Positions 27,255-37,082 of a stretch of 64,000 nt of DNA are shown here, piece after piece. Origin of the DNA: Mycobacteriales bacterium (GTDB lineage: Bacteria; Actinomycetota; Actinomycetes; DATLTS01). The notes under the pieces are model-generated. The model did no database searches. It worked only from the letters and a program-made list of their open reading frames with translations, and had not been told where the DNA came from. A program made the position numbers and the translations under genes. Location of the stretch: the NCBI GenBank assembly GCA_035533475.1, contig DATLTS010000045.1, positions 1 to 64,000 of the forward strand. Direction: 5' to 3'. How positions within the stretch are numbered: the stretch's first letter is position 1; every line of letters begins with the position of its first letter.

Positions 27255-28249
27255 TGTCATCCCGCCTCGGCACCGGCGGCCTGCTAGCCGCCGGCGTGCT
27301 GGCCGGCGCTGCCCTGCTCTCCGGGTGCCAGACCAACCCGGGTGCGGCGGCGGTCGTCGGCGGTTCCGCGATCAGCGACGATTCGCTGTCCACGACGGTG
27401 ACGGCGGCACTCGCGAACAGCCAGTTCAGCTCCCAGGTCGGCGGCCGCCCGGCCGCCAACCGGGTCGAGCTCAGCCGGATCATCACCCAGAAGATCATCG
27501 ATGAGCTGGCCGCGAAGTACGGGGTCAACGTGTCGGCTGGCGACATCGAGCAGCAGACCGTTCAGCTCAGCGCTCAGGTGCACCAGCAGGCGCAAACCGA
27601 CCTGCGGACCTTCTACGCGGCCGGCGGAATCCCGGCTGGGCAACTCGCCTCGGTCCTGCGCTCGATCACGCTCGAGGGTGCGATCGGCAACAAGTTGGTG
27701 GCCGCAGTCCCCGTCGATCCGTCGAAGATCGCCGCCCTGTACCAGCAGAACATCGGCCAGTACGTGCAGGCGCACGTCGCGCACATCCTGGTCGCTAGTC
27801 GCGCGCTCGCCGACCGGATCCTCGCCGAGGTCAAGGCCGATCCGGCGAAGTTCGCGGCGCTGGCCGCGCAGTACTCCACGGACGCGGCGGACGCGAAAAA
27901 GGGCGGCGACCTCGGCACCGCGTCCCCCTCGTCGTACGTGGCGCCGTTCGCCGCCGCCGTCGAGACGGCGCCGGTCGGCAGCTTCGTGGAGGTCCACTCG
28001 CAGTTCGGCTGGCACGTCATCCACGTCATCGCCCGCACCGTGTCCCAGACGCTGGCCCAGGCGACGCCCGCGTTGAAGGGTCAGCTGCTGGCGAACAACC
28101 GGACCCAGCTGTTCCAGACCGCGCTGGTAGCCGAAGGGGCGAGCCTGCGGATCAGCGTCAACCCGCGTTACGGCACCTGGAACAACGCGCGGCTCAACGT
28201 CGACCCGCCGGTGCCGACGACCTCGACCCCGTCGGCGACGCCGTCCTGA
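27254..28249 (+). CDS. PpiC/SurA-like peptidyl-prolyl isomerase lipoprotein
   Basis: 331 residues from the ATG at 27254 (GTG at 27251 is also possible), with a GGAAGGA ribosome-binding site. The N-terminus is a lipoprotein signal with lipobox LLSGC. An N-terminal SurA-type helical region (about 45-150) is followed by a parvulin domain (about 170-270): AHVAHILVASRAL, AKKGGDLGTASPSSYVAPFA and FGWHVIHVIAR. It should act outside the membrane as a foldase for secreted proteins. The C-terminus is short and Pro/Thr/Ser-rich. Its TGA overlaps a CTG that is the likely start of mazG. Confidence 0.88.
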   Translation: MSSRLGTGGLLAAGVLAGAALLSGCQTNPGAAAVVGGSAISDDSLSTTVTAALANSQFSSQVGGRPAANRVELSRIITQKIIDELAAKYGVNVSAGDIEQQTVQLSAQVHQQAQTDLRTFYAAGGIPAGQLASVLRSITLEGAIGNKLVAAVPVDPSKIAALYQQNIGQYVQAHVAHILVASRALADRILAEVKADPAKFAALAAQYSTDAADAKKGGDLGTASPSSYVAPFAAAVETAPVGSFVEVHSQFGWHVIHVIARTVSQTLAQATPALKGQLLANNRTQLFQTALVAEGASLRISVNPRYGTWNNARLNVDPPVPTTSTPSATPS

Positions 28250-29289
28250 CCCGGGTCGTCCGCCTCGTCGGAAGCGACCGACTGCCGGCGGGTCTGCTGC
28301 CCTGGCAGGCGTGGGCGCTGCTGCGCAACGCGCCGGCGCTGGTCGCCTCCGCCGACCACCCGCAACGGGCGCCGCTCGAGGCGGCGGGTATCGCCGTCGA
28401 GGTGGTCGACGATCCGTCGACGATCTCCGCCCGGCTGGACGTCGGCGGCACGGTCGCCTGGCTCGGCGGCCGCGACGATCCGCTCGAGGTCTCGGGACTG
28501 GTCACCGAGGAGCTCGACGTCGCGGCCCTCACGCCGGGGGCCGGACTGCTCGAGGTGGTCGCGACGATGGACCGGCTCCGTTCCCCCGGCGGGTGCCCGT
28601 GGGACGCGGAGCAGACGCACGAGAGCCTCGGGCCCTATCTGCTCGAAGAGGCCTACGAGGCGTTCCAGGCGATCGAGGATGGCGATCCGGCGGCCCTGCG
28701 CGAAGAACTCGGCGACGTGCTTCTCCAGGTCGCGTTCCACTCGCGGATCGCCGCCGAGGCGCCGGTCGGGCAGCGGTGGGGCATCGATGACGTGGCCGCC
28801 GGGCTGGTGGCCAAGCTGGTCCGCCGCCATCCGCACGTGTTCGGCTCCGGGCAGGCTCGCGATGCGCGCGAGGTGGCAGCGAACTGGGATCTGATCAAGG
28901 CCGCCGAGAAGGGCCGAACCTCGGTGACCGACGGCGTGCCGCTCGCGCTGCCCGCGCTCACCCTCGCCGGCACGTTGCAACGCAAGGCGCTCCAGCTCGG
29001 CGTGCCCGCCGAGCTGGTGGCGCCGCGGCTCGTCGCGAGCCCGGAGCCGGCGGCTGCGGTCGGCGCGGCAGCGGGCCTCGTGGGCGACGGTGACGTCGAC
29101 GCGGCTGGGGAGCTGCTTTTCACGATCGTCGCCTTCTGCCGGGACCGGGAGGTGGACCCGGAGGCTGCGTTGCGCGGGGCGGCCCGCCGGTTCCGGGACC
29201 GGCTGGCGGAGGCGGAGGGGGCCGCCCGAGCCGCCGGCGTCGAGCCGGCCACGCTCGAGCCGGCTGACTGGCAGGCCCGTTGGTGGTGA
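28246..29289 (+). CDS. mazG: MazG nucleoside triphosphate pyrophosphohydrolase
   Basis: The core MazG domain has CPWDAEQTHESLGPYLLEEA, then EEAYEAFQ and REELGDVLLQV (the EExxE...ExxD magnesium-binding pattern). It hydrolyses NTPs and dNTPs to monophosphates and has housecleaning and stringent-response roles. The first ordinary start codon is GTG at 28402, but coding-like sequence continues in frame upstream (RVVRLVGSDRLPAGLLPWQA, then APALVASADHP). That segment resembles the N-terminal extension of mycobacterial MazG. It reaches a CTG at 28246 whose bases overlap the upstream stop as CTGA. I extend the gene to that CTG (347 residues); the start codon itself is unproven. It is convergent with the sigma-factor gene. 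Confidence 0.82.
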   Translation: MTRVVRLVGSDRLPAGLLPWQAWALLRNAPALVASADHPQRAPLEAAGIAVEVVDDPSTISARLDVGGTVAWLGGRDDPLEVSGLVTEELDVAALTPGAGLLEVVATMDRLRSPGGCPWDAEQTHESLGPYLLEEAYEAFQAIEDGDPAALREELGDVLLQVAFHSRIAAEAPVGQRWGIDDVAAGLVAKLVRRHPHVFGSGQARDAREVAANWDLIKAAEKGRTSVTDGVPLALPALTLAGTLQRKALQLGVPAELVAPRLVASPEPAAAVGAAAGLVGDGDVDAAGELLFTIVAFCRDREVDPEAALRGAARRFRDRLAEAEGAARAAGVEPATLEPADWQARWW

Positions 29290-31458
<2,169 letters not shown>

Positions 31459-31461
31459 TCC

Positions 31462-31884
31462 GTGGTCCGAATCCGCGGCGGCACGCTGACCGCCAGGGCG
31501 GCCATCCTCGCCTTGACTTTGGGGACCGTCGCGCTCGCCCTGGCGTTGCCGTTGAAGATCTACCTCGCCCAAGGGGCGCAGATCGCCGGGCTGGCCGCGC
31601 AGAACCGGGCCGCCGCGGCGAAGGTCGCGGCCCTGCGGGCACAGGCCCACGCGTGGACCACGCCAGGCTACGTGGAGCAGCAGGCCCGGAACCGGCTGCA
31701 TTTCGTGCTTCCCGGAGAGACCACCTACCTCGTGCTCGGTGGGCCCGTCGGCGGCTCCGGCGCGAGCGGCGTCACGCCGCGGCAGCCGCCGGCGTCGACC
31801 CGGCCCTGGTACGGACAGCTGTGGCAGACCGTCGTCGCGGCGGGTTCCCCGCCACGGGCGGTCCGGACCGGGCATGGCCGCTGA
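31462..31884 (+). CDS. ftsB: FtsB/DivIC-like septum formation initiator
   Basis: 140 residues, GTG start 3 bases after eno. One membrane span near the N-terminus (about 11-33) is followed by a short coiled coil (about 38-62, AQIAGLAAQNRAAAAKVAAL). The family's conserved segment follows: WTTPGYVEQQARNRLHFVLPGE. It should sit at the division site with FtsQ/FtsL. The tail is Gly/Pro/Ser-rich. It overlaps the next gene by 11 bases. Confidence 0.88.
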   Translation: MVRIRGGTLTARAAILALTLGTVALALALPLKIYLAQGAQIAGLAAQNRAAAAKVAALRAQAHAWTTPGYVEQQARNRLHFVLPGETTYLVLGGPVGGSGASGVTPRQPPASTRPWYGQLWQTVVAAGSPPRAVRTGHGR

Positions 31885-32359
31885 GCCGGCGGACATCGCG
31901 GTCGTTGCCGTCCAGCTCGGCCGGCAGCCGCGAGCCATGCGGGCGGTGGCCCATCGGTGCGGATGCGGGCTGCCGGACGTGGTCGAGACCAGCCCGACGC
32001 TCGAGGACGGAACGCCGTTCCCCACCCTGTACTACCTGACCTGCCCGCGCGCGAGCTCGGCGGTCGGCCGGCTCGAGTCGTCGGGTCTCATGCGGGAGAT
32101 GACCGGCCGGCTAGCCCGTGACCCGCAGCTGGCGGCCCGGTACCGAGCTGCGCACGAGGACTACCTGCGCCGGCGCGACGCCCTGGTCCCGCTCGCCAAA
32201 CGGGTGAGCGCCGGCGGGATGCCGGATCGGGTGAAGTGCCTGCACGTCCTCGTCGCGCACGCGCTCGCCGTCGGACCCGGGGTCAACCCGCTCGGCGACG
32301 AGGCCCTGGCCCGGCTCGACGACTGGGGTCGGGGTGGGCGCTGCGTCGGGCCCGGATGA
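31874..32359 (+). CDS. DUF501 domain protein
   Basis: 161 residues. Family pattern visible: VAVQLGRQPRAMRAVAHRC, then CGLPDVVETSPTLEDGTPFP and TLYYLTCPRASSAVGRLE, with several conserved Cys that could bind metal. The C-terminal half has GGMPDRVKCLHVLVAHALAV. DUF501 has no established function but is nearly always next to ftsB, eno and ppx in actinobacteria (Rv1025 in mycobacteria). The ATG at 31874 overlaps ftsB and the stop overlaps the ppx ATG (ATGA). Confidence 0.9.
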   Translation: MAAEPADIAVVAVQLGRQPRAMRAVAHRCGCGLPDVVETSPTLEDGTPFPTLYYLTCPRASSAVGRLESSGLMREMTGRLARDPQLAARYRAAHEDYLRRRDALVPLAKRVSAGGMPDRVKCLHVLVAHALAVGPGVNPLGDEALARLDDWGRGGRCVGPG

Positions 32360-33282
32360 CGCGGGTCGCGGCACTGGACTGCGGGACGAACTCGCTGCGG
32401 TTGCTCGTCGCGGACCTCGACCCGGGGTCCGGCGCGCTCCGCGACATCTCGCGGCGGATGAACATCGTCCGGCTGGGTGAGGGCGTGGATGCCACCGGGC
32501 GGCTGTCCGCCGCCGCCCTCGACCGGACGTTCCGGGTGCTGCGGGACTACGCCGCCGAGATTGCCGGTGCCGGGGTCGACCGGCTCCGGATGGTGGCGAC
32601 TTCGGCGACCCGGGATGCGGAGAACCGGGGCGAGTTCGTTGCCGGTGTCCGCGCGATCCTCGGGGTGGTGCCGGAGGTGGTCACCGGAGCCGAGGAGGCG
32701 GGGCTCAGCTTCGCCGGGGCCACTCGCGAGCTCGGCCCGGCGGTGGCCGCGCCGTACCTCGTCGTCGACATCGGCGGCGGCTCGACCGAGTTCGTGCTCG
32801 GCACGGGCACCGTCACCGCGGCCTGCTCGGTCGACGTCGGCTGTGTCCGGCTCACCGAGCGGCATCTGCGGGACGACCCCCCGACGGCCGGGCAGATCGC
32901 CGCGGCCGTCGCCGACATCGAGGCGGCCCTCGACCGGGTCGCCGCCGCCGTCCCCGTCCAAGACGCCCGCACCCTGGTCGGGCTGGCCGGTTCGGTGACC
33001 ACCGTTGCGGCCCTCGCCCTCGAGCTGCCCCACTACGATCCGGCCCGGATCCACCATGCCCGGATCGGTGCCGCTCAGGTGACCGGCGTGGCCGGGCGAC
33101 TGCTGGGCGCGACCAGGGCGGAGCGGGCGGCGCTGCCGGTCATGCACCCGGGTCGGGTCGACGTCATCGGCGCCGGCGCCCTGGTCCTCGCGACGCTGTG
33201 CCGGCGGTTCGACGCGGACACCGTCCTGGTGAGCGAGCACGACATCCTCGACGGCATCGCCTGGTCCCTCGCGGATCGCTGA
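32356..33282 (+). CDS. ppx: Exopolyphosphatase / pppGpp phosphohydrolase (Ppx/GppA family)
   Basis: 308 residues. ASKHA-fold phosphate motifs: VAALDCGTNSLRLLVAD and VVDIGGGSTEFVLGTG. Further conserved segments: MVATSATRDAENRGEF and GLAGSVTTVAALAL. The short form, without the C-terminal HD domain, matches mycobacterial Ppx1 (Rv1026). It degrades polyphosphate or pppGpp. The ATG lies inside the DUF501 stop, giving coupled translation. Confidence 0.92.
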   Translation: MTRVAALDCGTNSLRLLVADLDPGSGALRDISRRMNIVRLGEGVDATGRLSAAALDRTFRVLRDYAAEIAGAGVDRLRMVATSATRDAENRGEFVAGVRAILGVVPEVVTGAEEAGLSFAGATRELGPAVAAPYLVVDIGGGSTEFVLGTGTVTAACSVDVGCVRLTERHLRDDPPTAGQIAAAVADIEAALDRVAAAVPVQDARTLVGLAGSVTTVAALALELPHYDPARIHHARIGAAQVTGVAGRLLGATRAERAALPVMHPGRVDVIGAGALVLATLCRRFDADTVLVSEHDILDGIAWSLADR

Positions 33283-33431
33283 CCGGCCCGGTCGGTCAGT
33301 AAGGTGCGCTGGCGGTTCGGGTCGCGCGAACGGAGGCCACGGATGGGGTGCGGGTCCGGCGGGTGCGCATCGGGCGGTGAAAACCGGCTCGCGGTGGTGG
33401 GCTCCGCCCGTCCAGGTCCCCGGTGGGGCAC

Positions 33432-34241
33432 ATGATCGAACCGGGCTCCGGCCGCCCGCACGACCCCGCGACCCGGGCCACCCCGGTGGCCCGGGAGGCC
33501 GGCGACGTCCGGCGTCTCGCCGACAGCGCGCCGTCGCTCGAGCATCTCGACGCGCGGGTCTCGGTCTGCCGGGCCTGTCCCCGGCTCGTCGAGTGGCGGG
33601 AGCAGGTCGCCACGGACAAGCGGGCCGCCTTCGCCGACGTTGAGTACTGGGGCCGGCCGGTGACCGGCTTCGGCCCGCAGCGGGCGCGGATCGCGATCGT
33701 CGGTTTGGCACCCGCCGCGCACGGCGGGAACCGGACCGGGCGGGTGTTCACCGGCGACCGCAGCGGGGACTGGCTGTTCGCCGCCCTGCACCGGGCCGGG
33801 TTGGCCGAGCGGGCAACCAGCACGGCGCCCGACGATGGTCAGCGGTTGATCGACACGCGGATCCTCGCGGTGGTGCGCTGCGCGCCGCCGGCCAACAAGC
33901 CGACCCCGATCGAGCGGGACACCTGTCAACCGTGGCTGGAACGGGAGCTGGGCTTCCTGGCCCCGACGCTGCGGGTCGTCGTGGCCCTCGGCGGCTTCGC
34001 CTGGCAGAGCCTGCGGCCGGCCCTGGCTGCCGTCGGATACCCGCTACCGGCCCGCCGATCGGCGTTCGGGCACGGGGTCGAGCAACGTCTCGGGGACGAC
34101 GGTCCGTTGCTGCTCGGCTGCTATCACCCGAGCCAGCAGAACACGTTCACCGGCCGGCTGACCGCGGGCATGATCGACGCCGTCTTCGCGCGCGCCACCG
34201 AGGCGGCTGGCGGGCGGCCGGCCGCGGTGATCCCGGTCTGA
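33432..34241 (+). CDS. udgB: Uracil-DNA glycosylase, family 5 (UdgB type)
   Basis: 269 residues from the ATG at 33432 (GTG at 33423 is an alternative). The Fe-S type UDG N-terminus [15 protein letters not shown] supplies two Cys ligands; others are in [17 protein letters not shown]. Motif A is [19 protein letters not shown], characteristic of family 5 (GLAPG-type, lacking the family-4 Glu/Asp arrangement). The second motif is [14 protein letters not shown]. It removes uracil and other damaged pyrimidines or purines from DNA. A 149-base gap separates it from ppx, with no clear promoter. Confidence 0.9.
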   Translation: MIEPGSGRPHDPATRATPVAREAGDVRRLADSAPSLEHLDARVSVCRACPRLVEWREQVATDKRAAFADVEYWGRPVTGFGPQRARIAIVGLAPAAHGGNRTGRVFTGDRSGDWLFAALHRAGLAERATSTAPDDGQRLIDTRILAVVRCAPPANKPTPIERDTCQPWLERELGFLAPTLRVVVALGGFAWQSLRPALAAVGYPLPARRSAFGHGVEQRLGDDGPLLLGCYHPSQQNTFTGRLTAGMIDAVFARATEAAGGRPAAVIPV

Positions 34242-34476
34242 AGCCCCCGCGCGGGACCCCTGTGGGCCCTGGGGCCGGCCGAGACGGCTGTTTCCAACAG
34301 GCTGTTATGCCCGGATTACCCCACTAGTAGGCCGACTGGGCGAAAAAACTTTGGATGGATTAGGCCAACCTGCCTAGCCGGCTACGCCAGATGGAGTAAT
34401 CATGTGGTGACTGCGAGGCATTGAGGGGATGTGAGCTCGGATGAACGGAGGCTGGGGCTGGCCCTAAATCGGGGTC
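34242..34476. other. Noncoding stretch, possible untranslated or small RNA region
   Basis: No open frame with coding features is found on either strand. The base composition drops below that of the genes in the middle (for example 34337-34420). Small inverted repeats are visible (CTGTT-N3-AACAG near 34295; GCCCGG...CCGACTGGGC around 34308-34338). The region ends at a palindrome and a strong plus-strand terminator, so it may be a long 3' UTR of udgB or an independent RNA. I found no match to riboswitch patterns I know. Confidence 0.4.
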
Positions 34477-34489
34477 TAGAACAGTTCTA
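34477..34489. repeat. 13-base palindrome TAGAAC-A-GTTCTA
   Basis: A perfect inverted repeat TAGAAC/GTTCTA with a one-base centre lies 7 bases before a terminator hairpin. It resembles AAC-N-GTT operator cores of some TetR regulators but has the wrong spacing for KstR (AAC-N2-GTT). It could also be part of the RNA fold upstream of the terminator. Confidence 0.45.
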
Positions 34490-34495
34490 CCAGCT

Positions 34496-34551
34496 CCAGG
34501 GGCTGGGACTCGGCGGCGCTACACCGGGTCCCAACCCCTGGATCTTTTTTT
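34496..34551 (+). terminator. Strong rho-independent terminator
   Basis: CCAGGGGCTGGGAC (34496-34509) pairs with GTCCCAACCCCTGG (34528-34541), a 13-bp stem with one C-A mismatch, followed by ATC and seven T residues (34545-34551). A T-tract terminator of this quality is unusual in such GC-rich DNA. It is oriented to stop plus-strand transcription, 255 bases after udgB. On the minus strand the A-tract would precede the hairpin, so it does not serve the EAL gene. Confidence 0.85.
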
Positions 34552-34568
34552 GCCCCGTTCCGGGCCGA

Positions 34569-37082
34569 TCAGCGCCGCGCCGATGGCCGGCGGAGCATCA
34601 GCCAGTCGGTGGCGGTCTCGGCCGGCATCGGCTTGGCGTAGAAGAAGCCCTGCACCTCGTCGATCTGAAGGGTCTCCAGCGCGAGCGCCTGGTCGGCGCT
34701 CTCGACGCCCTCGGCCACCGTGGTCAGCCCGAGGCTGTGCGCCAGCTCGACGATCGCCCGGACCACCGCCCGGTCGGCCCGGTCGTTGGCGACGTTGTCG
34801 ATGAAGGCCTTGTCCACCTTCACCTCGTGCACCGGGAGCCCGCGCACGTAGGTGAGCGAGGAGTAGCCGGTGCCGAAGTCGTCGATCGCCAGCCGGACCC
34901 CGAGGGAGCGCAGCTGGTGGAGAACGTCGATGCTCTGCGCCGGGTTCTCCATGACGCTGCTCTCGGTTATCTCCAGGGTGAGCCAGCGCGGGTCCAGGCT
35001 GGTGGCGGTGAGCAGCGCGGCGACCTGGCCGACGATCACCGGATCGGTGAGGCTGCGCGCCGAGAGGTTGACGGCGACGCCGATCCGCAGGCCGCGGTCG
35101 TGCCAGGACCGGCACGTGGTGAGAGCGGCGCGCAGCACGTTGGTGGTCAGCGCGCCGATCAGCCCGGAGGCCTCGGCCAGCGGGACGAACTCCAGCGGGG
35201 AGATCCAGCCCAGTTCGCTGTGCCGCCAGCGGGCCAGCGCCTCGACCCCGACGACCTCGCCGCTGCCGAGCCGGAGCTTCGGCTGGTAGGAGACCTCCAG
35301 CTCGCTGTTGGCCAGGGCCGACCGCAGGCCGCCGAGGACGTGCAGCCGGCGGGCGCCGTCGCGCTCCTGGTCGGCCTCCCACTCGGCGATCCCGCCGGTC
35401 GTGCCCTTGGCGGCCGACATCGCCATCTCGGCCCGGCGGAGCAGGGCGATCGCGTCGCTGCCGTGCTGGGGGGCCCGGGACATCCCGATCGTGAGCCGGA
35501 TGTCGGCGGACAGCTCACCGAAGCGGACCGGGCCCTCGATCCGGGACTTGATCGCCAGCGCGGCCAGCCGGGCGACCTCGCTGCCGGCCGAGCCGGGCAG
35601 CGCTATGGCGAACTTGTCGCCGCCGACCCGGGCGCACAGCCCACCGGTCGGGGTGGCTTCCCGGAGCCGGCGGGCCGTCTCGATGAGCAGCGCGTCGCCG
35701 GCGTCGTGGCCGAGCGTGTTGTTGACGTCCTGGAACCGGTCCAGGTCCATGAACAGGACCACGACGCCGCGCTCGCCGTCCTGCACCGCGAGCTGTTCGC
35801 CGAGGTGCGTGCGCAGGCTCTCCAGATTCGGCAGCCCGGTCAGCCGGTCGCTGGTCGCCGCGCGGCGCAGCGTCTCGAGCAGCCGGCCCTTCTCGAGCGC
35901 GGTGCCGAGCTGGCTGGCGATCGCCTCGAGCAGGCGCAGGTCGTTGTGGTCGAAGCCGCGGACCGGGCCGCTGCGGTGTTCGGCGAGCAGTAGGCCGACC
36001 GGCGGATCGGAGGCGCCGAGCCGGGCGACCATCCGGTCCTCGGAGCCGGCCGGGCGGCTGTCCCACGGCCGGCTGTGCGGCCGGTCGAGCAACGAGGTCC
36101 GGCTCGACTCCAGGATCGCGCGGGTCGAGGCCCGCAGGTGCGCGGCGTCCCAGGCGCTGACCTCGAGGGTGTCCCCGCCGTTGCCTACCGCGAACACGGT
36201 GGCCGGATCGTCGCCGGCGAGCAGGGCCAGCTCGAGCCGGTCGGCGTGCAGCAGCAGGCGGAGCTCGGACAGGGTGGGCCCGAGATCGGCCGGGTCGGCG
36301 ACGACCGGGCCGAGCACTCGGGCGAACGCGTAGAGCCGCTCCAGGGCGCGGTGGCGGGCGGCCACCTGGTTGTAGGCCCGGAAGGCCACCAGGCAGAGCC
36401 CGACGCAGAGCGCAAGGACAATCCCGGTCTCCGGGTCGTAGGCAAGGCTGGCCACGCCAACGAGAGCGAGGCAGGTGACGACAAGAACGGTGAAGATGTC
36501 CAGCGGAATTGGCTCGAGAAACTCTTGCCAGCGCCACCGACGCTCAACGGCTGCGATGGCGACGCGGATCGAGCAGTAGGCTGCTAGCTGAAATGTGAGG
36601 ACCGATGCGAAGGCGGCCGGCCACGTGATCGCCCCGGTCCAGTGCCCGGTTGGCCACAAGGCGCGGAAGATCAGTTCGGCAAGCGCGGTAGGCGTAGCGA
36701 CGCTCAGCAGGTTGACCACGAACTTGGCGGGGTCTTGTCGCCTCGGGACGAGCGCCAGGGCACGCCCCAGCGTCCCTGCCGCGATCAGCCCGACCGGCGA
36801 GCAGAAATAGAGGCCGATCAGGAGGCAGAGCTGGTCCAGATACATCGTGCGGGCCTGCTGGCGGAATTCGAAGTCCAGCCCGAACGTGGTCGTGAACCAG
36901 AACGCCGGGATGAGCACCCACCAGGCGACGTGCAAGCGGATGCCGGGCGGGACGCCGTGCGGGAGTCCCGCCAGGAGCGCCACGGTGAGGATGGCGAGGG
37001 CGCCGTTGATCGGCCAGACCCGGGCGGTCGAGCTCAGCCGGGGGCGCTGGAGCCCACGGCCGAACGCAGCCAACACCGTCAT
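34569..37082 (-). CDS. Membrane GAF-GGDEF-EAL cyclic-di-GMP protein
   Basis: 837 residues. The N-terminal half contains about six membrane spans (roughly 25-42, 50-68, 84-110, 125-142, 155-180, 193-235), then a GAF-like region (about 245-400). The GGDEF domain (410-570) keeps DRLTGLPN and MDLDRFQDVNN but its active-site loop reads GGDKF (487-491), with Lys in place of the catalytic Glu and no RxxD inhibitory site. The EAL domain (580-830) keeps Glu614-Ala-Leu, Asn672, Glu704, Asp734-Asp735, Lys755, Glu791 and Gln811. A phosphodiesterase with a sensory or degenerate GGDEF is the likely outcome. The ATG overlaps the MFS stop (ATGA). Confidence 0.92.
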   Translation of the reverse strand: MTVLAAFGRGLQRPRLSSTARVWPINGALAILTVALLAGLPHGVPPGIRLHVAWWVLIPAFWFTTTFGLDFEFRQQARTMYLDQLCLLIGLYFCSPVGLIAAGTLGRALALVPRRQDPAKFVVNLLSVATPTALAELIFRALWPTGHWTGAITWPAAFASVLTFQLAAYCSIRVAIAAVERRWRWQEFLEPIPLDIFTVLVVTCLALVGVASLAYDPETGIVLALCVGLCLVAFRAYNQVAARHRALERLYAFARVLGPVVADPADLGPTLSELRLLLHADRLELALLAGDDPATVFAVGNGGDTLEVSAWDAAHLRASTRAILESSRTSLLDRPHSRPWDSRPAGSEDRMVARLGASDPPVGLLLAEHRSGPVRGFDHNDLRLLEAIASQLGTALEKGRLLETLRRAATSDRLTGLPNLESLRTHLGEQLAVQDGERGVVVLFMDLDRFQDVNNTLGHDAGDALLIETARRLREATPTGGLCARVGGDKFAIALPGSAGSEVARLAALAIKSRIEGPVRFGELSADIRLTIGMSRAPQHGSDAIALLRRAEMAMSAAKGTTGGIAEWEADQERDGARRLHVLGGLRSALANSELEVSYQPKLRLGSGEVVGVEALARWRHSELGWISPLEFVPLAEASGLIGALTTNVLRAALTTCRSWHDRGLRIGVAVNLSARSLTDPVIVGQVAALLTATSLDPRWLTLEITESSVMENPAQSIDVLHQLRSLGVRLAIDDFGTGYSSLTYVRGLPVHEVKVDKAFIDNVANDRADRAVVRAIVELAHSLGLTTVAEGVESADQALALETLQIDEVQGFFYAKPMPAETATDWLMLRRPSARR

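Noticed and set aside
24684-27260. 858-codon open frame antisense to mfd
   Set aside because: It mirrors a perfectly conserved mfd reading frame; its product has no domain sense and is a GC-bias shadow.
33313-33337. SOS (LexA) box upstream of udgB: GTTCG...CGAAC
   Set aside because: The half-sites are in the wrong order and spacing for actinobacterial LexA (CGAAC-N4-GTTCG).
34477-34489. KstR operator
   Set aside because: KstR needs AAC-N2-GTT; this site has a single central base, and no sterol gene is near.
34242-34560. Cyclic-di-GMP riboswitch near the GGDEF-EAL gene
   Set aside because: The GEMM core (GACGCAAAGC-type and the GGCAAACC-type side) is absent, and the structured region points away from the EAL gene.
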